This document shows positions 6,550 to 12,406 of a DNA stretch of 12,406 nucleotides, piece by piece (position 1 is the first letter of the stretch; every line of letters begins with the position of its first letter). The notes beneath the pieces were generated by a model. That model did not search any database. It saw only the letters and a list, made by a program, of their open reading frames with translations, and was not told the DNA's origin. The DNA comes from JAHEJX01 sp041605955 (lineage in GTDB: Bacteria; Actinomycetota; Acidimicrobiia; Spongiisociales; UBA5794), in assembly GCA_041605955.1 (NCBI GenBank), contig JBFIXI010000086.1:1-12406 (forward strand). The letters run 5' to 3'. The position numbers were made by a program, and so were the translations under genes.

Positions 6550-8379
6550 GTGCAGGCAGCAAGGGAGCCCGCGGCCGCGGTACACACCGCAGTGAGCGCG
6601 CGCCACCGTACTGTGAGCGGGCAGCGCCACGCCGCGGTGGCTGAGCTGGGCCAGGCCGCGTTGCGCGGCCTTCGACTGGCCGAGGTGCTCGACCTCGCCG
6701 TGGGCCTGGTGAGCGAGGTGCTCGAGGTCGACTACGCCAAGGTGTTGCAGCAACCGGCGCCTGGTGAGCCGCTGGTCATGGTGGCAGGACGCGGCTGGGG
6801 ACCGGAGGTGCGGGTGGGGGATACGACCGTTCCGTGCGAGCACGGCTCCCAGGCCGGATACACGCTGCTGGCTGACGAACCGATCCTGGTGGATGACCTG
6901 GCGGGGGACAGTCGTTTCACCGGGCCCGCGCTCCTTCTCGACCATCAGGTAGTGAGTGGTATGAGCGTGGTGGTCCCGGATCAGGATCGCCCATACGGCG
7001 TGCTCGGCGTGCACACCCGACGACCGCGTCGCTTCACGGCCGAAGAGGGGGACTTCCTGCGCTCAGTGGCCAACATCATCGGTAGTGCACTGCAGAACGG
7101 TCGGGCTCGCCAAGAGCTGGTTCACTATGCGACGCGACAGGAGCGCCGCGTCCAATACCAGGCGGCTCTGGCCGAGTGCGCCCAGGCTTTGCTGGCGAGC
7201 AGCGGTGATGACCGCCTCGTGCACGCCCTCGAAGCGTTGCTGGTCGCCACGCAGGCCACCTACGTCTTCGTAGAGCGCAACGTAGAGGATCCCGAGCTCG
7301 GCTTCTGCTCGTCGACGGTCGCCGAAGTGGAACGGCGGGGACCCGACCCCGCGAAGCGGAGCAACGAATACTGGGACATTGTCCCGTGGGAGCGTATGCC
7401 TACCTCCCGCGCCCACCTCGAGAAGGGGAAGCCAATCGTCATCATCCCGGAGGAGCTCGACGGGGTGGAGTACGAGCTGTATGCCGAGGATCCGTTCCCG
7501 ATCAAATCCGAGCTGGACATCCCGATCTTCGTCGAGGGGGAGTGGGCCGGGCTGATCGGATTTGCCGATTCGGAGCAGCGGGTCGAATGGACCGCAGAAG
7601 AGCTGTCGTTGCTGGAGACGGCGGCCGCCATGGTCGGCGCCTTTTGGGAGAGGGAGGTGACCCGACAGCGCCTCGAGCAGATGGTGAGGTCCAAGGACGA
7701 GTTCCTGGCGACGGTGAGCCACGAGCTGCGCACCCCGCTCACCGCGGTGATCGGGTTCGGCCATATGCTGCGTGACGGCGCCGAGTATGGCCTGTCCGCA
7801 GATGAGCGCACCGAACTGCTCGAGTCCATGCTCAAGCATGGGATGGATGTCACCAACATCGTGAGCGACCTGTTGACCGCGGCCCGCGCCGACATCGGCA
7901 CGCTCAACGTGTCCCAGGTACCGGTCGACCTGCGGGCCCAGACCGCGCAGGTGCTGGAGGCATTCGACGTCGACGGCGAGTCGGTAGTCGAGCTGTCGGG
8001 ACGCGCCCCCAAGGTCGTGGCCGACCCGGATCGGGTGCGCCAGATCGTCCGCAATCTGGTGTCCAATGCCCTTCGCTATGGAGGAGACGTGGTCCAAACC
8101 GAGGTGGTTGATGGTGGCGGCACCAGCAGCGTGCTCGTGGTCGACGATGGCCCTCCGATCCCCGAGCCCGAACGGGAGCGCATCTTCGAGCGCTACCAAC
8201 GCGCTGAAGGCACCCGAGCTGTCGCGGTCTCCCTGGGGCTCGGATTGGCCATCTCGCGTCACCTGGCCCGCCTCATGGGCGGCGACCTGAGCTATCGATA
8301 CGAGGACGGGCGCAGCATCTTCGAGCTCGAGCTGCCGCAAGTCATTCGCCCGCCAGAGGTGTGGATCGCCGCTCGGTGA
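6550..8379 (+). CDS. Soluble GAF-domain sensor histidine kinase (orphan)
   Basis: The 609-aa protein has no membrane segment. A first GAF-like region spans about 30-185 and a second about 205-370. A HisKA domain follows with SHELRTPL, phospho-acceptor His391. The ATPase domain shows the N box NLVSNALRYG (Asn502, Asn506), G1 box DDGPPIP (532-538), F box IFERYQRA (545-552) and G2 box SLGLGLAIS (561-569). Two glycine positions of the usual ATP-binding boxes differ (DDGPP for DxGxG, SLGLG for GxGxG), which I recall from a related actinobacterial kinase subfamily, so activity is likely retained. It would autophosphorylate in response to a cytoplasmic signal sensed by GAF, but no response regulator is adjacent. 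A strong Shine-Dalgarno supports GTG 6550. A hairpin follows the stop. Confidence 0.93.
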   Translation: MQAAREPAAAVHTAVSARHRTVSGQRHAAVAELGQAALRGLRLAEVLDLAVGLVSEVLEVDYAKVLQQPAPGEPLVMVAGRGWGPEVRVGDTTVPCEHGSQAGYTLLADEPILVDDLAGDSRFTGPALLLDHQVVSGMSVVVPDQDRPYGVLGVHTRRPRRFTAEEGDFLRSVANIIGSALQNGRARQELVHYATRQERRVQYQAALAECAQALLASSGDDRLVHALEALLVATQATYVFVERNVEDPELGFCSSTVAEVERRGPDPAKRSNEYWDIVPWERMPTSRAHLEKGKPIVIIPEELDGVEYELYAEDPFPIKSELDIPIFVEGEWAGLIGFADSEQRVEWTAEELSLLETAAAMVGAFWEREVTRQRLEQMVRSKDEFLATVSHELRTPLTAVIGFGHMLRDGAEYGLSADERTELLESMLKHGMDVTNIVSDLLTAARADIGTLNVSQVPVDLRAQTAQVLEAFDVDGESVVELSGRAPKVVADPDRVRQIVRNLVSNALRYGGDVVQTEVVDGGGTSSVLVVDDGPPIPEPERERIFERYQRAEGTRAVAVSLGLGLAISRHLARLMGGDLSYRYEDGRSIFELELPQVIRPPEVWIAAR

Positions 8380-8402
8380 TCATGACGTCAGTGGGCGCAC
8401 AA

Positions 8403-8427
8403 GGCGCAGGGTGGCGTCCCCTGCGCC
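8403..8427 (+). terminator. Hairpin after the histidine kinase, possible terminator
   Basis: GGCGCAGGG and CCCTGCGCC form a perfect 9-bp stem around a 7-nt loop, 23 nt after the kinase stop. No T-run follows, so it would be a non-canonical terminator. It also abuts the rimO promoter candidate. A perfect 8-bp palindrome, TGACGTCA, lies just upstream at 8383-8390. Confidence 0.5.
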
Positions 8428-8450
8428 GCTTGGTGGGCCCGGGAGTTCCG

Positions 8451-8456
8451 TAGACT
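8451..8456 (+). promoter_or_regulatory. -10 box for a leaderless rimO transcript
   Basis: TAGACT fits TANNNT and leaves exactly 7 nt before ATG 8464, the spacing expected if transcription starts at the A of the start codon. TTGGTG at 8430-8435 is a possible -35 at a slightly short 15-nt distance. No Shine-Dalgarno lies at a usable distance. This favours ATG 8464 over the in-frame TTG at 8458. Confidence 0.5.
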
Positions 8457-8463
8457 CTTGCCG

Positions 8464-9783
8464 ATGGAATCCCCCTCGGTGTGGCTGGAGACGCTCGGCT
8501 GCTCCAAGAACCAGGTCGACTCGGACAAGGTCGTCGCCATGATCGGTGAGGCGGGCTACGTCGATGCCGTGTCGCCCGGCGAGGCGGACGTCGTGATGGT
8601 CAACACCTGTGCCTTCATCGAGGCGGCCCGCCGGGAATCGATCGACACCATCCTCGAGCTGGCCGCCGCCAAACGGCCCGACGCCAGATTGGTGGTCATG
8701 GGGTGCATGGCGCAACGCTACGAGACCGAACTGGTCGAAGCGCTGCCCGAGGCGGACGCCGTGATCGGCCTCGACCGGTATCCAGAGCTGGTGAACCGCC
8801 TCGACCAGCTGACCGACTGGCATCCACTGCGGATCACGGCGGCGCCCACCTCGTCCATGGACATCCTGCGCCGCACCGCCCGGCCCACTCCGGCCACCCC
8901 GTATGCGTACGTCAAGATCGCCGAAGGCTGCGACAAGGGCTGCACCTTCTGCGCCATCCCCCTGTTCCGCGGCAAGCAGCGCTCCCGGGCTCCGGGAAAC
9001 ATCCGCCGGGAGATTGCGGAGCTGGCCGCCGCCGGTGTCGGTGAGATCGTGCTCGTAGCGCAGGATCTGGCCGCCTACGGGCGCGACATCAACGCTCCCG
9101 GCGATGGCATCGTCGACCTGTTGCGATTCGTCTCCGACGTAGACGGGCTCCGCCGACTGCGGCTCTATTACCTGTATCCCCGGGAGATCCGCCCCAGCCT
9201 CATCGAGGAAATGGCGGCCAATCCCATCGTCGCCGACTACTTCGATCTGTCGCTACAGCATTCCGCCGCCCATCTGCTCAAAGCGATGAAGCGTCACTCC
9301 AGCGGCGATCAGCACATCGCACTGATCGACCGGATCCGACAGGCATCACCCCAAGCCGCGCTGCGCTCCAGCTTCATCGTCGGCTTTCCGGGCGAGACCG
9401 AAGCCGATGTCGAGGAACTCGCCGACTTCCTCCACGCCGCCCAGCTCGATTGGGCCGGCTTCTTCCCCTTCTCGGCCGAGGAGGGCACACCGGCCGCCGA
9501 CTATCCCGAGCAGGTGTCCGAGGAGGAGAAGGCGGAGCGGTTGCGCTATCTGCACGCGATCCAAGAGGACATCACCGCGCGCCGCAATCTCGTCCAGGTC
9601 GGGAAGGATTTCGAGGTGCTGATCGACCAGGTGGAAGACGGCCAGCCGGTGGGCCGCTCCTACCGACAGGCCCCCGAGATCGACGGCGTCATGCTGCTCG
9701 ACCGGGGGGCGCCGGGGGAGTGGGTGACCGCCACAGCCACCGGTGGGTATGGAACGGATCTCGTCGCCGCCGTGGTCGGTTGA
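8464..9783 (+). CDS. rimO: Ribosomal protein S12 methylthiotransferase
   Basis: This 439-aa radical-SAM enzyme adds a methylthio group to an aspartate of ribosomal protein S12. Cys13 (LGCSKNQVDS), Cys49 (NTCAFIEAARRES) and Cys81 (GCMAQRY) hold one Fe-S cluster. Cys156, Cys160 and Cys163 in CDKGCTFC bind the radical-SAM cluster. SFIVGFPGET and FSAEEGTPA are further family segments, and a TRAM-like C-terminal region contains GRSYRQAPEIDG. The SKNQVDS, CAFIEAARRES and RQAPEIDG segments separate RimO from the tRNA-modifying MiaB. I chose ATG 8464 from the leaderless promoter spacing. The next gene begins 3 nt after the stop. Confidence 0.97.
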   Translation: MESPSVWLETLGCSKNQVDSDKVVAMIGEAGYVDAVSPGEADVVMVNTCAFIEAARRESIDTILELAAAKRPDARLVVMGCMAQRYETELVEALPEADAVIGLDRYPELVNRLDQLTDWHPLRITAAPTSSMDILRRTARPTPATPYAYVKIAEGCDKGCTFCAIPLFRGKQRSRAPGNIRREIAELAAAGVGEIVLVAQDLAAYGRDINAPGDGIVDLLRFVSDVDGLRRLRLYYLYPREIRPSLIEEMAANPIVADYFDLSLQHSAAHLLKAMKRHSSGDQHIALIDRIRQASPQAALRSSFIVGFPGETEADVEELADFLHAAQLDWAGFFPFSAEEGTPAADYPEQVSEEEKAERLRYLHAIQEDITARRNLVQVGKDFEVLIDQVEDGQPVGRSYRQAPEIDGVMLLDRGAPGEWVTATATGGYGTDLVAAVVG

Positions 9784-9786
9784 GAA

Positions 9787-10590
9787 GTGAACCCCGACGG
9801 CACGTTCGGGCTGTCGGCGATCCCCGTGATCCTGGCGGGCCTGGCGCTGGTGGCCGTGGCAGTCGCGATATCGCTGCGGATGCGGATCGGCGTCGAGCGC
9901 TCAATCGTCTGGGCCGCAATTCGCGCCACCGTCCAGCTGATTGCAGTCGGCCTGCTGTTTCGGCTCATCTTCCGTTCGTCGCTCGCCCAGCTCTGGGCAT
10001 GGCTGTGGGTGGCGGCCATGGTGGCCGTGTCCACCGCCGTGATCCTGCGACGGGCTCCCAAGGTGCCCGGCATTCTGCTGCCGGCGCTGGCTGCGGTCGC
10101 CGGGTCGGCAGCGCTGAGTGTGATCGTGGTGTTCGGCTTCGGCGTGCTCGAGCTGGACGCGGTGCGACTCATCGTGATCGTCGGCATCACGCTGGGCAAC
10201 GCCATGCCTTCGGCCGTCGGTGGGGTGGCCCAAACCGTGGCCCTGGTGCGCGATCGGCCGGGCGAGGTCGAGGCACTGTTGGCGCTGGGCTGCCAGCGCC
10301 CCCACATCGTGCGCTACCTGTCCCCGCAGTCGGCCCGGTTGGCCCTGGTGCCTCACATCGAGCGCACCAAGGTGGTGGGGCTCATCTCACTGCCGGGTGC
10401 CATGACCGGGCTGCTGCTTGCCGGGGTGGCTCCGCTGGATGCGGTGATCCTGCAGCTGCTGGTGATGCTCATCGTGCTGGGCGCCGTCGCCGTCTCCGTC
10501 CTAGCCACGGTGTTGGCGGTGGCCGGCTCGGCAGTCGGCCAGCAGTTGACGCTGGCGGACTGGGCGTCGCCGGCCAACGCGAACGCTTAG
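9787..10590 (+). CDS. fetB: FetB/UPF0014-family ABC permease
   Basis: The 267-aa protein has about six or seven hydrophobic segments (near 9-29, 47-62, 68-86, 95-120, 127-139, 196-212 and 218-245). Family signatures are RATVQLIAVGLL (46-57), ITLGNAMPSAV (134-144), ERTKVVGLISLPGAMTGLLLAG, which begins at 192, and GVAPLDAVILQ (213-223). In E. coli FetB pairs with the ATPase FetA and exports iron under oxidative stress. No FetA-like ATPase is in the window, so the partner must be elsewhere or absent, and the substrate is uncertain. GTG 9787 follows the rimO stop by 3 nt, with a weak GAGAAG-like site overlapping it. The symbol reflects family membership, not a proven role. Confidence 0.86.
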   Translation: MNPDGTFGLSAIPVILAGLALVAVAVAISLRMRIGVERSIVWAAIRATVQLIAVGLLFRLIFRSSLAQLWAWLWVAAMVAVSTAVILRRAPKVPGILLPALAAVAGSAALSVIVVFGFGVLELDAVRLIVIVGITLGNAMPSAVGGVAQTVALVRDRPGEVEALLALGCQRPHIVRYLSPQSARLALVPHIERTKVVGLISLPGAMTGLLLAGVAPLDAVILQLLVMLIVLGAVAVSVLATVLAVAGSAVGQQLTLADWASPANANA

Positions 10591-10597
10591 GGTGATC
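10588..10597 (+). promoter_or_regulatory. Ambiguous start signal of cinA: -10 box or Shine-Dalgarno
   Basis: TAGGGT (10588-10593) fits TANNNT, begins with the fetB stop codon, and leaves 6 nt before GTG 10600. The overlapping GGTGATC (10591-10597) also matches the 16S rRNA 3' end complement. Either could set the cinA start; both support GTG 10600. Confidence 0.4.
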
Positions 10598-10599
10598 GG

Positions 10600-11877
10600 G
10601 TGAGCTTCTCAGTCGAGTTCATCGCAGTCGGCACCGAGCTGCTGCTCGGCCAGATCGTCAACACCAACGCCAGTTGGGTCGCCTCGCGATTGGCCGAAGC
10701 CGGCATCGACCACTTCCAGCAGACGGTGGTCGGCGACAACCTCGACCGGCTGGTTGCCGCCATCAATGAGGCGGCGGCCCGCGCCGACGCCGTGATCCTC
10801 AGCGGAGGGCTCGGTCCCACCCAGGACGACCTCACCCGGGAGGCGATGGCGGCGGCTGCCGGCGTCGACCTGGCGCGTGACGAGGACTACGCGAACCGGC
10901 TGCGTGCCTATTGGGAAGCGCGCGGGCGCCAGATGCCGGAGTCCAATTTGAAACAAGCCGATCAGCCGGTCGGGGCCACGACGCTGCCCAACCCGAAGGG
11001 CACCGCGCCGGGGCTGCGGTTGGAGATGGGCGACACGGTGCTGTTCGCCGTGCCCGGCGTGCCGGCTGAGCTGCACCCGATGGTCGACGAGCACGTCATG
11101 CCGATGCTGCGCCAACTCGCCGGTGGCGAGGACTCCGTGATGGTCTCCCGGATCATCCGCACGTGGGGCGAGTCGGAGTCGCGGGTAGGCGAGATACTCG
11201 ACGACCTCTTCCGGACGTCCACCAATCCCACCGTGGCGTTCCTGGCATCTTCCGGCGAGATAAAGGTGCGGCTCACCGCACGCGGCGATACTGCGACTGC
11301 GGCCGCTGCGTTGATAGCCCCGGTTGAGCAGGTGGTTCGGGAGCGGCTCGGCCAGCTGGTGTTCGGGGCCGATGACGACACGATCGAGCAGGTGATTTTC
11401 GCGGCGCTGCGCGCCCAATGCTGGACACTGGGCACGGCCGAGTCGGCCACCGGCGGGATGATCGCGGCGCGGCTGACATCGGTGCCCGGTTCGAGCGACC
11501 ACTTCCGGGGTGCGATCATCGCCTATCAGGAGGATCTGAAAGTGGAGCTGCTCGGGGTCAGTCCGGCGACTATCGCTCACCACGGCGTGGTCAGCGAAGC
11601 GGTGGCCGCGGAGATGGCCGCCGGTGCCGCCAAGATGCTCGGCGTCGACGTGGTCGTTGCCGTGACCGGTAGCGCGGGGCCGGATCCTCAAGACAAACCG
11701 GTGGGAACGATGGTGACGGCAGTCCACACTCCCCAGGGCACGGTGGCGCGTACCCTCCGCCTGCCGGGCGACCGGGAGCGGGTGCGCACGTACACGACGA
11801 CCGCCGCGCTGCATCATCTGCGGCTGGCCCTGCAGCGCACCGCGAGTGCCGCGGTCGCCCGGCAGGAGACTGACTGA
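10600..11877 (+). CDS. cinA: CinA-family protein with NMN deamidase domain
   Basis: The 425-aa protein has the usual two-domain length. The N-terminal COG1058 domain (about 1-170) shows AVGTELLLGQIVNTN (9-23) and SGGLGPTQDDLTREA (68-82). The C-terminal PncC-type domain (about 262-415) shows AESATGGMIAARLTSVPGSS (280-299), with Ser282 at the catalytic serine position, GAIIAY (304-309) and VAVTGSAGP (353-361). Such proteins hydrolyse nicotinamide mononucleotide to the acid form for pyridine nucleotide recycling, and the N-terminal domain of some has ADP-ribose pyrophosphatase activity. Alanine replaces the cysteine often found after the catalytic serine, and the loop after GSAGP is short; neither removes a residue I know to be essential. 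The gene overlaps thpR by 1 nt (TGATG), so the two are coupled. Confidence 0.96.
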   Translation: MSFSVEFIAVGTELLLGQIVNTNASWVASRLAEAGIDHFQQTVVGDNLDRLVAAINEAAARADAVILSGGLGPTQDDLTREAMAAAAGVDLARDEDYANRLRAYWEARGRQMPESNLKQADQPVGATTLPNPKGTAPGLRLEMGDTVLFAVPGVPAELHPMVDEHVMPMLRQLAGGEDSVMVSRIIRTWGESESRVGEILDDLFRTSTNPTVAFLASSGEIKVRLTARGDTATAAAALIAPVEQVVRERLGQLVFGADDDTIEQVIFAALRAQCWTLGTAESATGGMIAARLTSVPGSSDHFRGAIIAYQEDLKVELLGVSPATIAHHGVVSEAVAAEMAAGAAKMLGVDVVVAVTGSAGPDPQDKPVGTMVTAVHTPQGTVARTLRLPGDRERVRTYTTTAALHHLRLALQRTASAAVARQETD

Positions 11878-12406
11878 TGGGCACCGATCGGCGACTCTTC
11901 CTGGCGGTTGCTCTCAACGACGACACCCGCCATGCCCTGGCAACGTTCGTGTCGGCGCCGCACGTCCCCACCATTCCCGGGCGGCGGGTGGCCCCGCCGC
12001 AGTGGCACATCACCCTCCGTTTTCTCGGCCGGTCCTCTCAGCTGCAGCACGAGGTGGTGGTGGCGACGCTTGATCAGCTCCTCGACCACGAGAGCTTCAC
12101 GGTCGGCTTCGGAGGCCTCGGCGCGTTTCCCTACCCAAAGAAGGCAACGGTGGTGTGGCTCGCCGTCGAGCACGGGGGCGAGGCCCTGGAGGATCTGGCG
12201 GTGGTGTGTGAGCGGGCCGCGGTCGCCGCCGGCTACGACCCCGAGGAGCGACCCTTCCATCCCCATCTCAGCCTGGCCCGGGTGCGCCCGGCCCAAGATC
12301 TGAGCCGGCTGGTCGCCGAGTTTCCCAAGTTTCCCAACAAGCTCCCGGTCGATTCCGTGGTTCTCTACGAGTCGATCACCGGCAGCGGCGGGGCGCGCTA
12401 TACGGA
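11877..12406 (+). CDS. thpR: RNA 2',3'-cyclic phosphodiesterase, LigT/ThpR family (partial, right edge)
   Basis: The frame gives 176 codons before the window ends; the family is usually about 180 aa, so little is missing. The two motifs of the 2H phosphoesterase fold are present: HITL at His44 (in PPQWHITLRFLG) and HLSL at His130 (in FHPHLSLAR). Family members hydrolyse 2',3'-cyclic phosphates of RNA and can join tRNA halves through a 2'-5' bond. ATG 11877 shares its A with the cinA stop, so translation is coupled. In Deinococcus the same pair stands before recA, which suggests a DNA-damage or competence setting, though a direct role is unproven. Confidence 0.93.
   Translation, partial: MGTDRRLFLAVALNDDTRHALATFVSAPHVPTIPGRRVAPPQWHITLRFLGRSSQLQHEVVVATLDQLLDHESFTVGFGGLGAFPYPKKATVVWLAVEHGGEALEDLAVVCERAAVAAGYDPEERPFHPHLSLARVRPAQDLSRLVAEFPKFPNKLPVDSVVLYESITGSGGARYT

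Noticed and set aside
5668..7014. Minus-strand open frame of 448 codons
   Set aside because: It lies antisense to thrC, the Nudix gene and the kinase, all of which have intact family motifs. Its His/Arg-rich composition is typical of an antisense shadow in GC-rich DNA.
8458..8463. TTG start for rimO, two codons upstream
   Set aside because: It would begin 1 nt after the TAGACT box, within the promoter, while ATG 8464 has the leaderless spacing and gives the usual RimO N-terminus.
10609..11817. Minus-strand open frame of 402 codons
   Set aside because: It mirrors cinA almost exactly, shows no recognisable motif and has no start signal.

Overview
The window is GC-rich, densely packed chromosomal DNA of a high-GC Gram-positive bacterium. 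Gene content and style (GTG starts, starts without Shine-Dalgarno but with a TANNNT box just upstream, the rimO ... cinA-thpR order) suggest Actinomycetota, possibly Acidimicrobiia. That placement is an inference; no rRNA or species marker is present. I see no phage, IS element, CRISPR or tRNA.

Left arm (1-3540, minus strand): a three-gene, translationally coupled cassette. It reads MBOAT acyltransferase of the AlgI type (2131-3540), then a small cysteine-containing lipoprotein (1529-2128), then a membrane-anchored protein with two SGNH-hydrolase-like domains in tandem (from 1532, running off the left edge). Together they look like machinery that passes an acyl group, probably acetyl, across the membrane and onto a surface or secreted glycan. 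The doubled SGNH protein and the unrecognised lipoprotein make this the most interesting part of the window.

Divergent control region (3541-3672): it holds two adjacent inverted repeats, a possible minus-strand -10 box for the cassette, and a possible leaderless start for the rightward genes.

Middle (3673-6432, plus strand): a PHP-family phosphatase resembling histidinol-phosphatase, threonine synthase (thrC, long form) and a Nudix hydrolase, separated by 10 and 2 nt and probably co-transcribed. A 117-nt gap with a two-copy imperfect repeat follows. Then comes a soluble histidine kinase with two GAF-like sensor regions (6550-8379), with no response regulator beside it, ending at a strong hairpin.

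Right arm (8464-12406, plus strand): rimO (ribosomal protein S12 methylthiotransferase), a FetB/UPF0014 permease without its ATPase partner, cinA, and thpR/ligT (cut by the right edge). The genes are 3 nt, 9 nt and -1 nt apart, so they may be one operon. The cinA-thpR pair is the start of the cinA-ligT-recA arrangement known in Deinococcus, so recA would be expected just outside the window.
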